Below, piece after piece: positions 35,580 through 49,989 of a stretch of 64,000 bases of DNA. Each line of letters starts with the position of its first letter. The stretch's first letter is position 1. The DNA lies in assembly GCA_034509495.1 (NCBI GenBank), contig CM067515.1:18201046-18265045 (forward strand), read 5' to 3'. The position numbers were made by a program, and so were the translations under genes. The DNA comes from Acestrorhynchus altus. Lineage: Eukaryota > Chordata > Actinopteri > Characiformes > Acestrorhynchidae. Under the pieces are notes generated by a model. That model made no database searches. It had not been told where the DNA came from and saw nothing but the letters and a program-made list of their open reading frames with translations.

Positions 35580-37855
35580 AATTCCAGCAGCTGATGTTTT
35601 AGACACAGGTGCAACTGAAGAATACTGTAGATGTTAAAATCTAGTTTGATAGGGATGATTTTAATTGCTCTATTTTGTTGTGTAAATATAAATGGACATT
35701 GTTTGACAGAGCAGCCTCTTTTAATTGATCACATTTGATGCAGATATTTTAATGTGTTCAAGTTGGAAAGCTGATCTGCTTTAAACAATACAGCTCTGTA
35801 TTAATTAATACTGTTTCAGTGCATCTACCAGACTATTTAGTGACTAAATAGCATTACAGCTCAATTTAACCCCACCATTAGGGGAAATTACCCTTTACAC
35901 AACTTCCATCTGAATTGTTCAAAAACAGTTGTTTTGCTTGGCAAACAACAAGCTTTGATATATTGTGTCCCTATATTCTATACTGGTGTCAGTATTGATG
36001 AATTCTGTTTGTTTCAAAGGATGCTGCAGATCTGGCGGTCTGACTCAGGAAATAACTTTCAGAGGGAAAGAGAAAATGAGAAAACTTTCACTTTCACTTT
36101 TAGCTGTGTTCACACTGTTATTCTGAATGAAGCTGAATGTCATTTTTTTGTATTTTTGTGTTTTGCTACATTAGGTGTTCATTTTCACAGATTGTAATGC
36201 ATAAGCAACTCTTTTCCCCTGATTGAATCTGAATCACTTGTGAACCTCATGTGTAAAAATGATCAATGACTCTGAACTAGCCTTCTGTTAAATGAATCAC
36301 TTAATTAAACGAGTTACAGTGAATCTGATCGAGAGTATATTAGACCCATGCGACACACAGACCCCCCCCAAGAGAATCTAATTTTTAATTTTTGAAATAT
36401 TTTCTTTCATTTCACCCCCCTGAGTGAATCTGAATCAGTCACCAATGTAAATTAATCATCATTAAAAATACTTTCCCTCTTATATTTAATTCTTGAATAA
36501 TTTATTTAAATGAAACATGTGAAAATGATTTTTTTTTTTCATTTATGGTTGAGTCTGTATTTCTAAATGAACCTGTCTTCTGTGTAATTGATTCATTTGA
36601 GAAAGTATTTATTTTTTTTATATTGTAGTAGTTTTCCATTGTTAAATCTGAATCATCTGTTTAAATTTTGTGAAAAAAACATTTGACTGTTTTGGAATGG
36701 ATATTAATGAGTCACCTCTTTAAATGAATAATTTGGGTGAACTTTCTTTGATTTGAATGAATTCAATTTTGTATTAAAAGACTACTGATTTATATTGAAA
36801 TTGACTCTGAATCAGAGTCATTATGGATGATCACAGTGTTTATAACAGTAAAAAAAATAAGCAAAGGGGAGCTGGTTAGACCATTAATTATTTTATTTAA
36901 AGCTTCATTCTCACCGTGAAGGCTGATTTGTAGAGGGTGGTTATAGAGGATCAGTATTGTTTTTATTTTAGGAGAAACTGGGACATATTTATTTTTTGAC
37001 CAAGCTTATCAGGAGTGTGGAGGACTGTAGAGTGAAACTAGGAGTGTGTATTAAAGCTATAAACTCTCTGTTCCCGACTCAGATTGTGTTTTATTAAAGT
37101 TGTTAGACATGTTCCTTAGGTCTGTGTGTGTTCTGCTGGTGTGCGTTGTCAGGAGATGGGAGATTAGGAGGACAGTTAAAACAACCTACAGATACATATT
37201 TTTCATTCATTCTCTCTCCCCCCATTCATTCTTTTTTTTTTTTTTTTTTTTTTTTCAGTTCTCTTTTTTCATTTTCTTTCCTCTTCTCTCTGTTATACTT
37301 TCATATTATCTCTCCGCTCCCCTCCTTTCTACGTTTTTTTCTTCTCAAACATGTAACTAATGGTCCTATGGCCTGGACACTGTGTTGGACAACAAGTATC
37401 TGGGAGTATATATTGACTGCTCCCTTAATGAGTGACCACTAGGAACCACTATGTTTCACTTGTGCATTTTGTTAGTTTTAGTTACCTGTGCAATAACTCT
37501 GAGGTGCAAAATACTTTTGAATTACAATAGACAGGATGTTCATATTTATTTTCATAGCCATTGGATTTTCATAAGTATTTTAACATGTATATGTCCAAAG
37601 AGTTTATTCAAATTGTTTATTCTGCTTATTCTTTATATTACTCTATTATTTTTATTATTATTTTATTTTATATAGATGGGTGCAGCAGTAATTTTTCTCT
37701 GGGATTAATAATGTAATTCTGATTCTTCTGGATAAGAGCATCTGCCAAATGCCATAAATGTAAATAGAATCAAATGCTTTTTAAAAATCTTTAAAACATG
37801 CAAACACTTTAATATTGTTTTGTTTTATTGTTTTGGTAGTTGTTGGGGTCAAATT
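35580..37855. other. Intergenic; old degenerate repeats, no gene
   Basis: About 36220-36850 carries scattered copies of GAATCTGAATCA-like units. There is a T-rich tract with poly-T at 37230-37255. The small open frames in this tract are low complexity. Confidence 0.5.
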
Positions 37856-37859
37856 TGTC

Positions 37860-38860
37860 TCTAGTCTTGTAGATAAAAATTAGCCCCAGCACCACATATG
37901 AGGAAAGCAGCCAGACTGGAGAACAATGTTGAACAAACTTTAGTATCTCTGTCCTGATGCTGTTAGGAATGGATTTCAGATGTTGTTTTTTATTTGGGTG
38001 TTCAATTTGTCCTGTGAAATTTGGTAATCAAGTCCTGATGGTTTTGATTGTAGACTCTTAGCTGAATGATAACATACTTCATTTATTTGTGACACAGCTT
38101 TATTAACATCTCATTGGTTTAATTCATATGCTACTGATGAAAAAATTGTCACAATAAGTTCTGTTTCTGAGAAACCAATAGTGGATTTAAATTTCATTTG
38201 AATGTTAGGATTCCAGATGAAGGTGCCGTTTAATTGGAACGTACTGCAGGGCTCAGATTGTGTTGTTTGATGCTAACTGATTATTTTAATGTAAATGTGG
38301 TAGCTGTGGTCTGACAGTGAATGCACTAATAGTGGAAGGGCCCATGTCAGTGACTGCATAATCAACTACAGTAGCTCCAGGAGCTGTATGGAAATACAGG
38401 GGAATTTTTTCTATAATTGATTGAAATAAATTAAACCATATCTGTCTCTTTACAATGACCTCATCTGTGTGTCCCTAGCATGAAGCAGGATGTGCCTTCC
38501 TGAGATCTTGATCTATTTTGAAAAATTATAGTTTTGGTCTTTGCAAGGTATACTGCCAGGGCCCAGGTCTGACAATAGTGCCCTAGCAAGTCCAGGTTCT
38601 GATGCAGACCCTACTCTGTGGGAGACAGCAGCACCAGGTAATTTGTATAGAGCAGGAATTTCATTTCTGAGTCATGTAGAGTGAGACCAGGTGCTGCAAA
38701 CAGTGCTACAATAGTGGCCAATTCATTAATATGCAGTGGGTAAAATAAGTATTTGATACATTGCCGATATTGCTGGTTTTCCCACCTACAAAAAAATCTG
38801 TAATTTTTATTGTATATACATGTCAACTGTGAGACATAATCTTTAAAAAAGAAAATCAAA
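37860..38860 (-). mobile_element. Decayed LINE with rearranged segments
   Basis: On the minus strand, 38860-38480 reads as reverse transcriptase: PGLTLHDSEMKFLLYTNYLV LLSPTE, where YTNY sits at the usual YADD site, then NLDLLGHYCQTWALAV. Downstream, near 38370-38290, DYAVTDMGPSTISAFTVRP looks like the endonuclease-RT linker, which normally precedes the RT. The copy is scrambled and inactive. Confidence 0.55.
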
Positions 38861-39830
38861 TTGTATGATTTTTTAAATTTTTAATTTTATTGCATGAAAT
38901 AAATATTTGATCACATTACCAACCAGCAAGAATTCTGGCTCTCACAAACCTGTTAGTTTTCTTTAAGAAGGCCTCTTACTCTCCACCTGTATTCATTATA
39001 CCTGTTTGAACTTGTGGCTGGAATAAACTACAGGTCCATAGGTAAGCAGTTTGGAGGCACAATTATACAAAATGGAAGATGACAGTCAGGCTTCCTCAGT
39101 CTGGGGCTCCATGCAACATCAGGAATCAGCCCACAACGATATAGGAGGACATTGTCAATGGCCAGAAGAGAGCTGGAACCACAGCCTCAAAGATTACTGT
39201 TAGTAACACACTACACTGTCATGAATTAAAATCCTGCAGGGCACTCAAGGGCCCCCTGCTCACACCAGCACATGTCCATGCCCAAGAAATTCACCTATGA
39301 AATCTGGATGATCCAGAGGAGGCATGGTACAAGGTCATGTGGTCCTGTGTAAGTTTTTGGTATCAAGTTCCTTGCCATGTTTGGAGTAAGAAGAAGGATG
39401 ATTAGAACCCCAGGAACATTGTCCTGACTGTGAAGCATGGGGGTGGAAACATACTTTGGGGGAAGGATGGGGCTGTGTATAGTGAGATTTTGGCCAACAA
39501 CCTCAATAAGGGCATTGACGATGGGTTGTGGCTTCCAGTATAACAATGACCTGAAACACACAGGACAATTAAGGAGGGGCTCCATAAGAAGCATTTCAAG
39601 GTTCTTTAGTGGCCTAGCCAGTCTCCAAGCTTGAAACCAAAAGAAAGTCTTTTGAGGGAGCAGAAACTCAGTGTTCCTCAGTGATAGCCCGAAACCTGAA
39701 ACATCTGGCTGGAGGAGTTTGCCACAATCCTTGCTGTAGTGTCTACAAACTTGATCAAGAACTAAAGGAAACATCTGACCTCTGTAACTGCGAACAAATA
39801 GTTAGTGTGGAATTTTTTACTTGTATATTT
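38740..39830 (+). mobile_element. Degenerate Tc1-like transposon
   Basis: Left end TAAAATAAGTATTTGATACA with an inner repeat AATAAATATTTGATCACATT. The interior, on the plus strand, has transposase traces including QYNNDLKHTGQL near 39540 (the second-Asp region). The right end is near GAACAAATAGTTAGTG. It abuts the LINE relic. Confidence 0.7.
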
Positions 39831-39849
39831 AACCATTTAATTTAAAATG

Positions 39850-41390
<1,541 letters not shown>

Positions 41391-41392
41391 AT

Positions 41393-43715
41393 TTTTGTGT
41401 TATGTTTCAGTAGTGTTTGGGTAGTGTTTAAACACTATTTGTGTAATGTTTCAGTAGTGTTTGAATAGTGTTGTAACGTACTTGTGTTAAGTTTGAGTAG
41501 TGTTTGGATAGTGTTTAATCATTTTTGTGTTATGTTTCAGTAGTGTTTGGGTAGTGTTTAAACATTTTTGTGTCATGTTTGAGTAGTGTTTGGGTAGTGT
41601 TTACACATTTTTGTGTTATGTTTCAGTAGTGTTTGGGTAGTGTTTAATCATTTTTGTGTCATGTTTCAGTAGTGTTTGGGTAATTTTACACATTTTTTTT
41701 GTGTTATGTTTCAGTAGTGTTTGGGTAGATGTTTACACATTTTGTGTCATGTTTCAGTAGTGTTTGGGTAGTAGGCTTTAACCATTTTTATGTTATGTTT
41801 GAGTAGTGTTTGGGTAGTGTTTAAACATTTTTGTTTTATGTTTCAGTAGTGTTTGGGTAGTGTTTAAACATTTTTTGTGTTATGTTTCAGTAGTGTTTGG
41901 GTAGTGTTTAAACATTTTTTGTGTTATTTTCAGTAGTGTTTTGGGTAGTGTTTAAACATTTTTTGTTTTATGTTTCAGTAGTGTTTGGGTAGTGTTTAAC
42001 CATTGTGTGTTAGAAGTTTGAGTGTAGTGTTTGGGTAGTGTTTAGCCATTTTTCATGTTATGTTTCAGTAGTGTTTGGGTAGTGTTTAAACTTTTATTTT
42101 TGTGTTATGTTTCAATGTTTGGGTAGTGTTTAACCATTTTTGTGTTATGTTTTTCAGTAGTGTTTGGGTGAGTGTTTAACCATTTATATGTTATGTTTGA
42201 GTAGTGTTTGGGTATTGTTTTAACCATTTTTGTGTTATGTTTTAGTAGTGTTTGGGTAGGTGTTTAACCATTTTGTGTTATGTTTTTAGGTAGTGTTTGG
42301 GTAGTGTTGCCATTTTTGTGTTATGTTTTTTAGTAGTGTTTGGGTAGTGTTTAAACATTTTTGTATCATGTTTGAGTAGTGTTTTGGGTAGTGTTTAACC
42401 ATTTTTGTGTTATGTTTCAATGGTATTTTGGGTAGTGTTTAAACATTTTTTATTTATGTTTCAGTAGTGTTTGGAGTAGTGTTTAACCATTTATGTGTTA
42501 TGTTTGAGTAGTGTTTGGGTAGTGTTTAACCATTTTTGTGTTATGTTTGAGTAGTGTTTGGGTAGTGTTTAAACATTTTTGTGTCATGTTTGAGTAGTGT
42601 TTGGGTAGTGTTTAACCATTTTTGTGTTATGTTTCAGTAGTGTTTGGGTAGTGTTTAAACATTTTTTGTGTTATGTTTCAGTAGTGTTTGGGTAGTGTTT
42701 AACCATTTTTGTGTTATGTTTGGAAGGTAGTGTTTTAGGTAGTGTTTAACCATTTTTGTGTTATGTTTCAGTAGTGTTTGGGTAGTGTTTAAACATTTTT
42801 TGTGTTATGTTTCAGTAGTGTTTGGGTAGTGTTTAACCATTTTATGTTATGTTCAGTAGTGTTTTGGGTAGTGTTTAAACTTATTTTTGTGTTATGTTTC
42901 AGTAATGTTTGGGTAGTGTTTAACCATTTATGTGTTATGTTTGTGTAGTGTTTGGGTAGGATTTAATGATTTTTGTGTTATGATTGAGTAATATTTGGAA
43001 GGTGTTTAAATCATTTATGTGGTTGTTAGAGTAGTGTTGAATCATTTTTGTGTTATGTTTGAGTAGTGTTTGGGTAGGATTTAATGACTTTTGTGTTATG
43101 ATTGAGTAATATTTGGATGGTGTTAAATCATTTTAGTTGCAATTAGAAGTGAAGTGTTGAATCATTTTTGTGTTATGTTTGAATAGTGTTTGTGTAGTGT
43201 TTAAATCATTTATGTGTTGTGTTTGGGTAGTGTTTAATCATTTTTGTGTTATGTTTCAGTAGTGTTTGGGTAAGGTTTAATCATTTTTGTGTCATGTTTC
43301 AGTAGTGTTTGGGTAGTGTTTAAATCATGTATGTGTTATGTTTGAATGGCATTTAATAATTTTTCTATTATGTTTGGGTAGTGTTTAAACATTTTTGTGT
43401 TATGTTTCAGTAGTGTTTGGGTAGTGTTTAAACATTTTTGTGTTATGTTTCAGTAGTGTTTGGGTAGTGTTTAAACATTTTTTTGTGTTATGTTTTTCAA
43501 TGAATGTTTGGGTAGTGTTTAAACATTTTTTGTGTTATGTTTCAGTAGTGTTTGGGTAGTGTTTAAACATTGTTGTGTTATGTTTGAGTAGTGTTTGGGT
43601 AGTGTTTAACCATTTATGTGTTATGTTTCAGTAGTGTTTGGGTAGTGTTTAAACATTTTTTGTGTTACATGTTTCAATACAGTGTTTAGGTATTGTTAAC
43701 ATTGTTTGTGTTATT
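41393..43715 (+). repeat. 2.3-kb minisatellite, about 43-bp unit
   Basis: Roughly 50-55 copies of a unit close to GTTATGTTTCAGTAGTGTTT + GGGTAGTGTTTAAACATTTTTGT. Main variants: CAG/GAG before TAGTG, and AAACA/AACCA/AATCA. One strand is almost only G, T and A. No open frame runs through it. Confidence 0.95.
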
Positions 43716-43899
43716 TTTTTTCCCCTCAAATGAGAGTAAATAACCAACCTTCTCCAGGGACTTGTCGCGTGGTCGACTTCAAAGTAACAAAAGACAGGTG
43801 GCGGAGAAACATAAAGTGGCCAATGCACGTGGAATGGTATTTGTAAACAAGTGGCCAATTAAGTATATGTAAATGACTATTCGAGTATCTCTACTCAAG

Positions 43900-44500
43900 C
43901 TCACTTGAATGACCGTCCAGCTGAATTGTCCATTGGCAGATGTTGGGCGATTTCAATTAGAGTGGAAGTGCTGCACGCTTTCTGGCACTGAGGAACATTT
44001 CACTCAAACATTCTCTAATAAAAAAGCCCCGTTGTTGCTTTATTAGCACCTTCTCCAGGTATATATCTCAAGGAACGTAATCTAAAATTGAAAATTCCAC
44101 ATCAGAACACATTTCATGCATATTCTCGTCTAATTAATAGCAAGTAAAGCTGAGCTCTTTTTTAAATCTGGTGAAAACTCAGGGTGGGTACCAATTAGTC
44201 TACTGTTAATTATCTCCTTCGCTTTTGATCTTTATTACGGCTGCTCTGTCAGACTCTCATTTATTCCTCACGTCTGCCTGAGAGTTGGACCCTTTGGAGA
44301 TTGTGCAGATTGAAGCATATTAAAAAATGGCTTCTGAAGCTGCCAGATCCTGACGCCAGAGCGTTCGCACTCTCCAGCTCTGCTGGGATAGTTATGAATC
44401 CAGGCTTCTAAGGCGGTATGGTATGTGAGACGCTTGCTGGTTTCTTTAGGCTCCTGATGAAAACATTGTCACCGTTCCACACCATTTCAGAATGACTTTA
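43900..44500. promoter_or_regulatory. Candidate conserved non-coding element
   Basis: Repeat-free, complex sequence between two repeat blocks, with many homeodomain-type cores (CTAATTAATAG, CCAATTAGTC, TTAATTATC), a POU-like ATGCATAT and a TCF-like CTTTTGATC. This is the typical texture of a vertebrate enhancer; conservation cannot be tested here. Confidence 0.3.
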
Positions 44501-44594
44501 TGTTCTACATGCAGTGAAAGCAAAGCTCTGGACAGAAATGGAAGCGTCGTCATTTAGAAACAGCATGGAAATCGAAAGCGCTGCTTTGGTAATC

Positions 44595-44701
44595 CATCAG
44601 TCAGTCAGCCACTCGTTATCTCATCCGCTTCTTAGCAAATGGAATCATCGGGCGCAGGGCATGAATACCCCCAGGACAGGGCACCAGGCCATTGCAGGGT
44701 A

Positions 44702-44750
<49 letters not shown>

Positions 44751-44835
44751 AACACACACACACACACCTCTAGAGTGCAATTTGGCATGGATAATTCACC
44801 TACCATGTGTTTTTTGGGAGGTGGGAGGAAACCAG
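44595..44835 (-). mobile_element. Diverged tRNA-type SINE, minus strand
   Basis: Read on the minus strand it has TGGTTTCCTCCCACCTCCCA, then CCTGCAATGGCCTGGTGCCC and AAGCGGATGAGATAACGAGT with a GACTGACTGACTGATGGATT tail. It matches the body of the SINE at 60.3 kb. The internal TG stretch has expanded into (CA)n at 44703-44767. The tRNA head is lost. Confidence 0.65.
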
Positions 44836-44845
44836 TGTACATTAG

Positions 44846-44849
<4 letters not shown>

Positions 44850-44922
<73 letters not shown>

Positions 44923-44965
44923 ATTGTTTGGATGCAACGATTTTGGGGAAAGGAATTGTAAAAAA

Positions 44966-45000
<35 letters not shown>

Positions 45001-45002
45001 AT
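44850..45002 (+). repeat. (GATT)n and (AAAT)n arrays
   Basis: (GATT)18 or so at 44850-44922 and (AAAT)8 or so at 44969-45002, next to the SINE relic. Confidence 0.95.
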
Positions 45003-45830
45003 CCTGCTGACTCATGAACTATGTTTTTGTTAAATAAAATCGACCAAACTTTTCTTCCACTTATTAATTTCCACTAAACGTCCATTAACGTCCACTAAAT
45101 TACCAGTTAAGCCTTATTTTATTATTAAATGTGATAATCATATTGCTATGCACTCGAGCGTCTCAAACATTTCAATTTTATATGCATTATATTTAAAGTG
45201 ACTGATGCCCTCTGATTCTGAATACCAGATGCTGGGTTTTTGATTTTCCTGAGCTAGAATTACGAATGTGAAATGATTTGAATATTTAATAAACATCAGT
45301 GATCAGATTGTCACCAGTAATACTCACATAGGATGTGGCATTCAAGCAAACGTTGATTTCTAATAGCCAGTCCTGTAGAGGAAGCTCCAGTTAAGCTGGT
45401 TAAACAGTAAAACCAGTGTGGACAGGATTGAAAAGCTCATTGTCTGGGCAGTAAATGTTTATATGCTCAGTAAAACACTATCGTTTAGAATGAATACAAA
45501 CATAATTCATACAAATAGTATTTTTTTTCAACACTGTGCTCATCAAACATCTCCAAAGTTCTCCTCCTGGGACTCTAGTATTATTTACAGTCTCATCAAC
45601 ACCTGCTTTGGTAAATCAGGGCTTAGTGATGTTAAATCAGGTGTGCTGCTGATGGAATCGAACACATGCAGGTGCTGGCTGCTGGTGTCCAGGAGAAAAC
45701 TGGAACCAAGCTTTGTTCTTCAGACCAGCTCAGAAGATCTCATCTACTTTCTTGAGAATGAGAACATCTTCTAATGTGATAGTAAAAAAAATAAGTTTAA
45801 TAATGTTCTTTTGTGCTTTTATATAGTTAT

Positions 45831-45865
<35 letters not shown>

Positions 45866-46028
45866 TGTGTATCATGGGGTGGGTGCAATTTCTTGCAATG
45901 CCAGATCATCTGTCGTGGTCTTCTTTTCAAGCACATTGACAGACCCATGTTACGTTAAAGAGGTCCTGCAACCAGTGGTTCTGCCTTTGCTGAACACACA
46001 CTCTGGAGCCCGGAACTCCGGTTCCAAC

Positions 46029-46086
<58 letters not shown>

Positions 46087-46740
46087 TTGCTGCCAATAGA
46101 ATAGGACACTCTGGAGCCATGAACCATCGTGCTTTTTTCCATATTGTGTGTCATATTATCCAAATGATAACCTGCCAGAGCCATGCCTCCGCCCGTAAAA
46201 ATTGACTGAAAATTATTTGGTACTGTGAATATATGTACCTGACATTCATGCAGCTATAGCTCAATAGACTTTACCCAGTCACGCCCCTGCTCTGACAGGA
46301 CATGTAGAACATTAATCTAGCATAAAAACAATGAGGATTGTAAATGGAAAAGTTGTGAAGATTACAAGTTTAATTACACTCTGCAGAAATTACTAAATGA
46401 TTAGGTATGTTTGGGTGACAAACACACCCACATGGTTGTCTGTGACTGTTTCTCACTAGAGTTGACAAGAAAATCATCACACTGCTGACCTTTTATAAAA
46501 TATCACTGAAATGCGTTCTTGTCTATTTCTGTCTTCGAGTCATAGTTGCTTGAACCAGCAGACTGTTTGACATGATGTTTGACATGACATCCTCTACAGA
46601 CACCCTTCACGTTTCAGTGAATATTCCAGTGCGGGTAGATCAGCTCTGCAGCCCATGTCTGATTTAAACACACAGTCACGCCGCTGCTCACTAATATCCA
46701 ATGCTCCTAATCACCGATTTACAGGTGGTAATCTGTAGTC
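45003..46740. other. Intergenic; microsatellites, no gene
   Basis: (GA)n at 45835-45861 and (AT)n at 46033-46084. A short Tc1-derivative scrap follows (CTGCCAATAGAATAGGACAC near 46090). The open frame at 45418-45774 has no recognisable domain. Confidence 0.5.
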
Positions 46741-47410
46741 CATCTGATTCTCTGCATAATTTGTTAGCCTCCGTTTACTCTGTTGTTCAATGGTCAGGAC
46801 CCCAGAGGACCACCACAAAGCAGGTGGGACATAATTTCATAATACCTCATGAAGCACTTGTGGTGTGAGTGACAATAAAGTCTCCTTGAAACCTTGAATT
46901 ACAGTATGTGGGTGGTGGGTTATTGTCAGCACTGTAATGACACTGACACAGTAATGGCGTGTTAGTGTTGGTTGCAGATCAGACACAGCAGTACTGCTCT
47001 CAGTATCACTACTGGACTGAGAATAGTCTACCAACCAGAAATATTCAGCCAAGAGCATCCCGTGAGCACCGATGAAGAACTTGAGGATGTGCAACACAGC
47101 CTGTGCAGGAACAGATGAGCTTCTGTCTCTGACTAGATAAGAGTGTCTAATAGAGTGGACAGTGAGTGGAATTTCCAGCAGCACTGCTGTGTCTGATTCA
47201 CTAGTACAAATGCAACAGTAACACACCACCACCATGTCGGTGTCACTACAGTGCTGTGAATAACCCAGCACCCACATAATACCTGTTCTGTGATGGTCCT
47301 GACCTTTGAAGAACTGGGTGAAAGGAGGCTTACAATGTATGCAGAGAAACAGATGGATTATAGAAGTACAAAGTGCTCCTATATTGGCAGATGAGCTGAT
47401 AAAATGGTGT
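46740..47410. mobile_element. Large palindromic repeat, copy 1
   Basis: Imperfect inverted repeat centred near 47090. The left arm has GTCAGCACTGTAATGACACT and GACTGAGAATAGTCTACCAA; the right arm has CATGTCGGTGTCACTACAGT and CCTGTTCTGTGATGGTCCTG. No coding capacity. The same element recurs at 54.7 kb, and one arm at 16.3 kb. Confidence 0.7.
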
Positions 47411-49036
47411 ATTATATATATTATTGTGAGAAGTCTTTAAGAGGCTCCTCATGAACAGCACATTCCCTCTTTGTAACTACCGTAATAAAAACTAAACTTA
47501 TCTGATATCTAATACGTCATGCTGATGACATATAATTTGCAATAAAACATCATTAGGTTAATAATGTTAACATTGTTAATAATGTTGACAATAACCAATT
47601 AGACAACTTATATCTAGAACCTAGTTGTATAACAGGAAGTGATGTTTTTGCTCTAAGATTGACCGTCTGGACAGTAAAAGTCCTTTTACTCTGCTAGATT
47701 TTGTGGACAGAATGAGTGTAAACTAGTATGTACTAGGCTGGTAAACTAGAGTGTGTATTTCACCAAATAACACTTTACACCGGTTTCATGCATCAACACA
47801 CACAAACACACACACACTTCTCTTGCGGTATTCACACCTCTCAAACATCTTCCACAGCATCTGTTTATATCTTACTATACTCTACAGAATCATAAAGCTT
47901 GTACACTTTAAACCCCCATAGTTCTGACCATCTTCATGCTTGGACAGAGCCCTCCATGGAGACCCCTCTACTAGAGAACTGAATTGAGCAAAAGATTAAA
48001 ATAAATGACTCAACACATTAAATTGAGGGAAAAGCCTCACACTCAACAGTCTCACAGGGTCAGTTTGTCAACAAAATTGAATGAATCATAACCTTTTTTA
48101 TAGCATTTTTCAGTAAAATTAAAAATGACATTCAAAAGTGCTTTACAGAAAATTAAGATTACATAAAGCATGAATATAAAATTGAATGAAAAGTAAAGCT
48201 GATTAATAATAAAGAAATTAGTTAAACAAAAACAAAATACTAAATAAAAATAAGTGAAAACTAAGAATTTTACAAATATTTATGAAACACTACATAAATG
48301 CCAGAGAAGTAGGTTTTTCACTTGCATGTAAAGGTCTCATCTTTTTCTGCAACTGTCAGCTTTACTGAAAGACTGTTTCAGCTGTTTGGAGCATAATGTC
48401 GAAGAGTCAGTATCAAAAGTTTTGAATGTGATTCTGTTAAAAGTAATGTGAAAAGTTTCAATACATGCCTATTGATATAGTCTATGAAATAGTCTGGTTA
48501 AAAACATAACATTTTTTAACCCTCCTGTTATCTTCAAGGAGGGTCTGATATTGCTATTGTAATGTATGCTAACATCCAGGGTCAGAACCAAATCCAGAGT
48601 GTGATTACAGCAATGTCTTGGCCCATTTATATACTGGATAATACCTACAGAGGCTAGGACTTAAGTAAATTCCCTTTTTAATCGATTGTCTACTTTCTCA
48701 AAGTGAATGTTAAAATATCCTACAATTATTACTGTCACTTTACATTATCATTACACAGTCACAGAAATGAAACCAAATGTGAAAATAAACTGGTAAGCTG
48801 TTTCATGGTTAGGCATGGCCTACATTAAAAAGTTTGGCCAAAGAGGAACAGGAACAGAAGGCAGTCATTAGACTTAAAAAAACAAAACTCCCATCTGATA
48901 GAGCAGAAATGTTAGAAGTAGCCAAATTAACCCTTGGGTTCTTTGTACTGTACAATTGCAACATTGACATGAAGAAATGAAATCATTTGAACAGAGAATG
49001 TTACGAAGTAAGCAGTGTAATTGTATGACCTGAACC
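47410..49036. other. Intergenic; no gene seen
   Basis: AT-rich. About 48090-48180 resembles the GTGCTTTACAGAAA dispersed repeat seen at 22.2 and 34.4 kb. About 48530-48740 may be an antisense LINE scrap (GGCCCATTTATATACTGGAT). Nothing else is supported. Confidence 0.4.
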
Positions 49037-49038
49037 TA

Positions 49039-49988
49039 CAAACCGGATTCCAAAAAAGTTGAGACACTAAACAAATTGTGAATAAAAACTGAATGCAATG
49101 ATGTGGAGATGGCAAATGTCAATATTTTATTCGTAATAGAACATAAATGTAACATTTCAAAGGAAAAAATATGTTGATTCAACATTTCAGTGTCAACAAA
49201 TCCCAAAAAAGTTGGGACAAGTAGCAATAAATGGCTGCAAAAAGGAAATTGAGCATATAAGGAAAAGCTGGAAGACCAATTAACACTAATTAGGTCAATT
49301 GACAACATGGGTATGAAAAGAGCTTCTCAGTGTGTCAGTGTCTGTCTGAAGCCAAATGGTAAGAGGATCACAAATTCCACCATTGTTGTGCATACTGGAT
49401 GCTCGTGATCTCCTGGCCCTTAAACGTCACTGCATCTCAAACAGGAATGCAAGAATAACAGGAAATAACAGAATGGGCTCAGGAATACTTCCAGAAAGCA
49501 TTGTCAGTGAACACAATCCGCCGTTGCCAGATGAAACTCTACAGTGCAAAGAGGAAGCCATTTCTAAACAAGCTCCACAAGCTCAGATGTTTGCACTGGG
49601 CCAGGGGTCATTTAAAATGGAGTGTGGCAAAATGGAAGACTGTTCTGTGGTCAGATGAGTCACGATTTGAAGTTCTTTATGGAACACTAGGATGCCATGT
49701 CATCCAAACCAGAGATGACAAGGATAACCCAAGTTGTTATCAATGCTCCGTTCAGAAGCCTGCATCACTGATGGTATGGGATTTTTTTTTTTGGGATTTG
49801 TTGATACCATGAAATTTTGGAACAACATATTTTTCTCTTAAAATTATACATTCTCTCAGCTTAAACTTTTGATCTGTGATTTGTGTTCTATTCTGAATAA
49901 AATATTAGATGTTGGCACCTCCACATCATTGCATTCAGTTTTTATTCCCAATTTGTTTAGTGTCCCAACTTTTTTGGAATCCGGTTTG
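49039..49988 (+). mobile_element. TIR transposon with TA target duplication
   Basis: Ends CAAACCGGATTCCAAAAAAG and the complement, about 110-bp TIRs, flanked by TA at 49037-49038 and 49989-49990. The interior has the Tc1-type segment KWKTVLWSDESRFEVL near 49640 and KPASLMVWDF near 49760. About 500 bp of the transposase 3' half is missing and the frame is shifted. An inner direct copy of CCAAAAAAGTTGGGACAA is at about 49203. Confidence 0.9.
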
Positions 49989-49989
49989 T

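Noticed and set aside
45418..45774. 118-aa plus-strand open frame
   Set aside because: No domain, repeat-flanked, and composition is not coding-like.
46837..47277. 146-aa minus-strand open frame
   Set aside because: It spans the palindromic non-coding repeat; the frame is not maintained in the sister copy at 54.7 kb.
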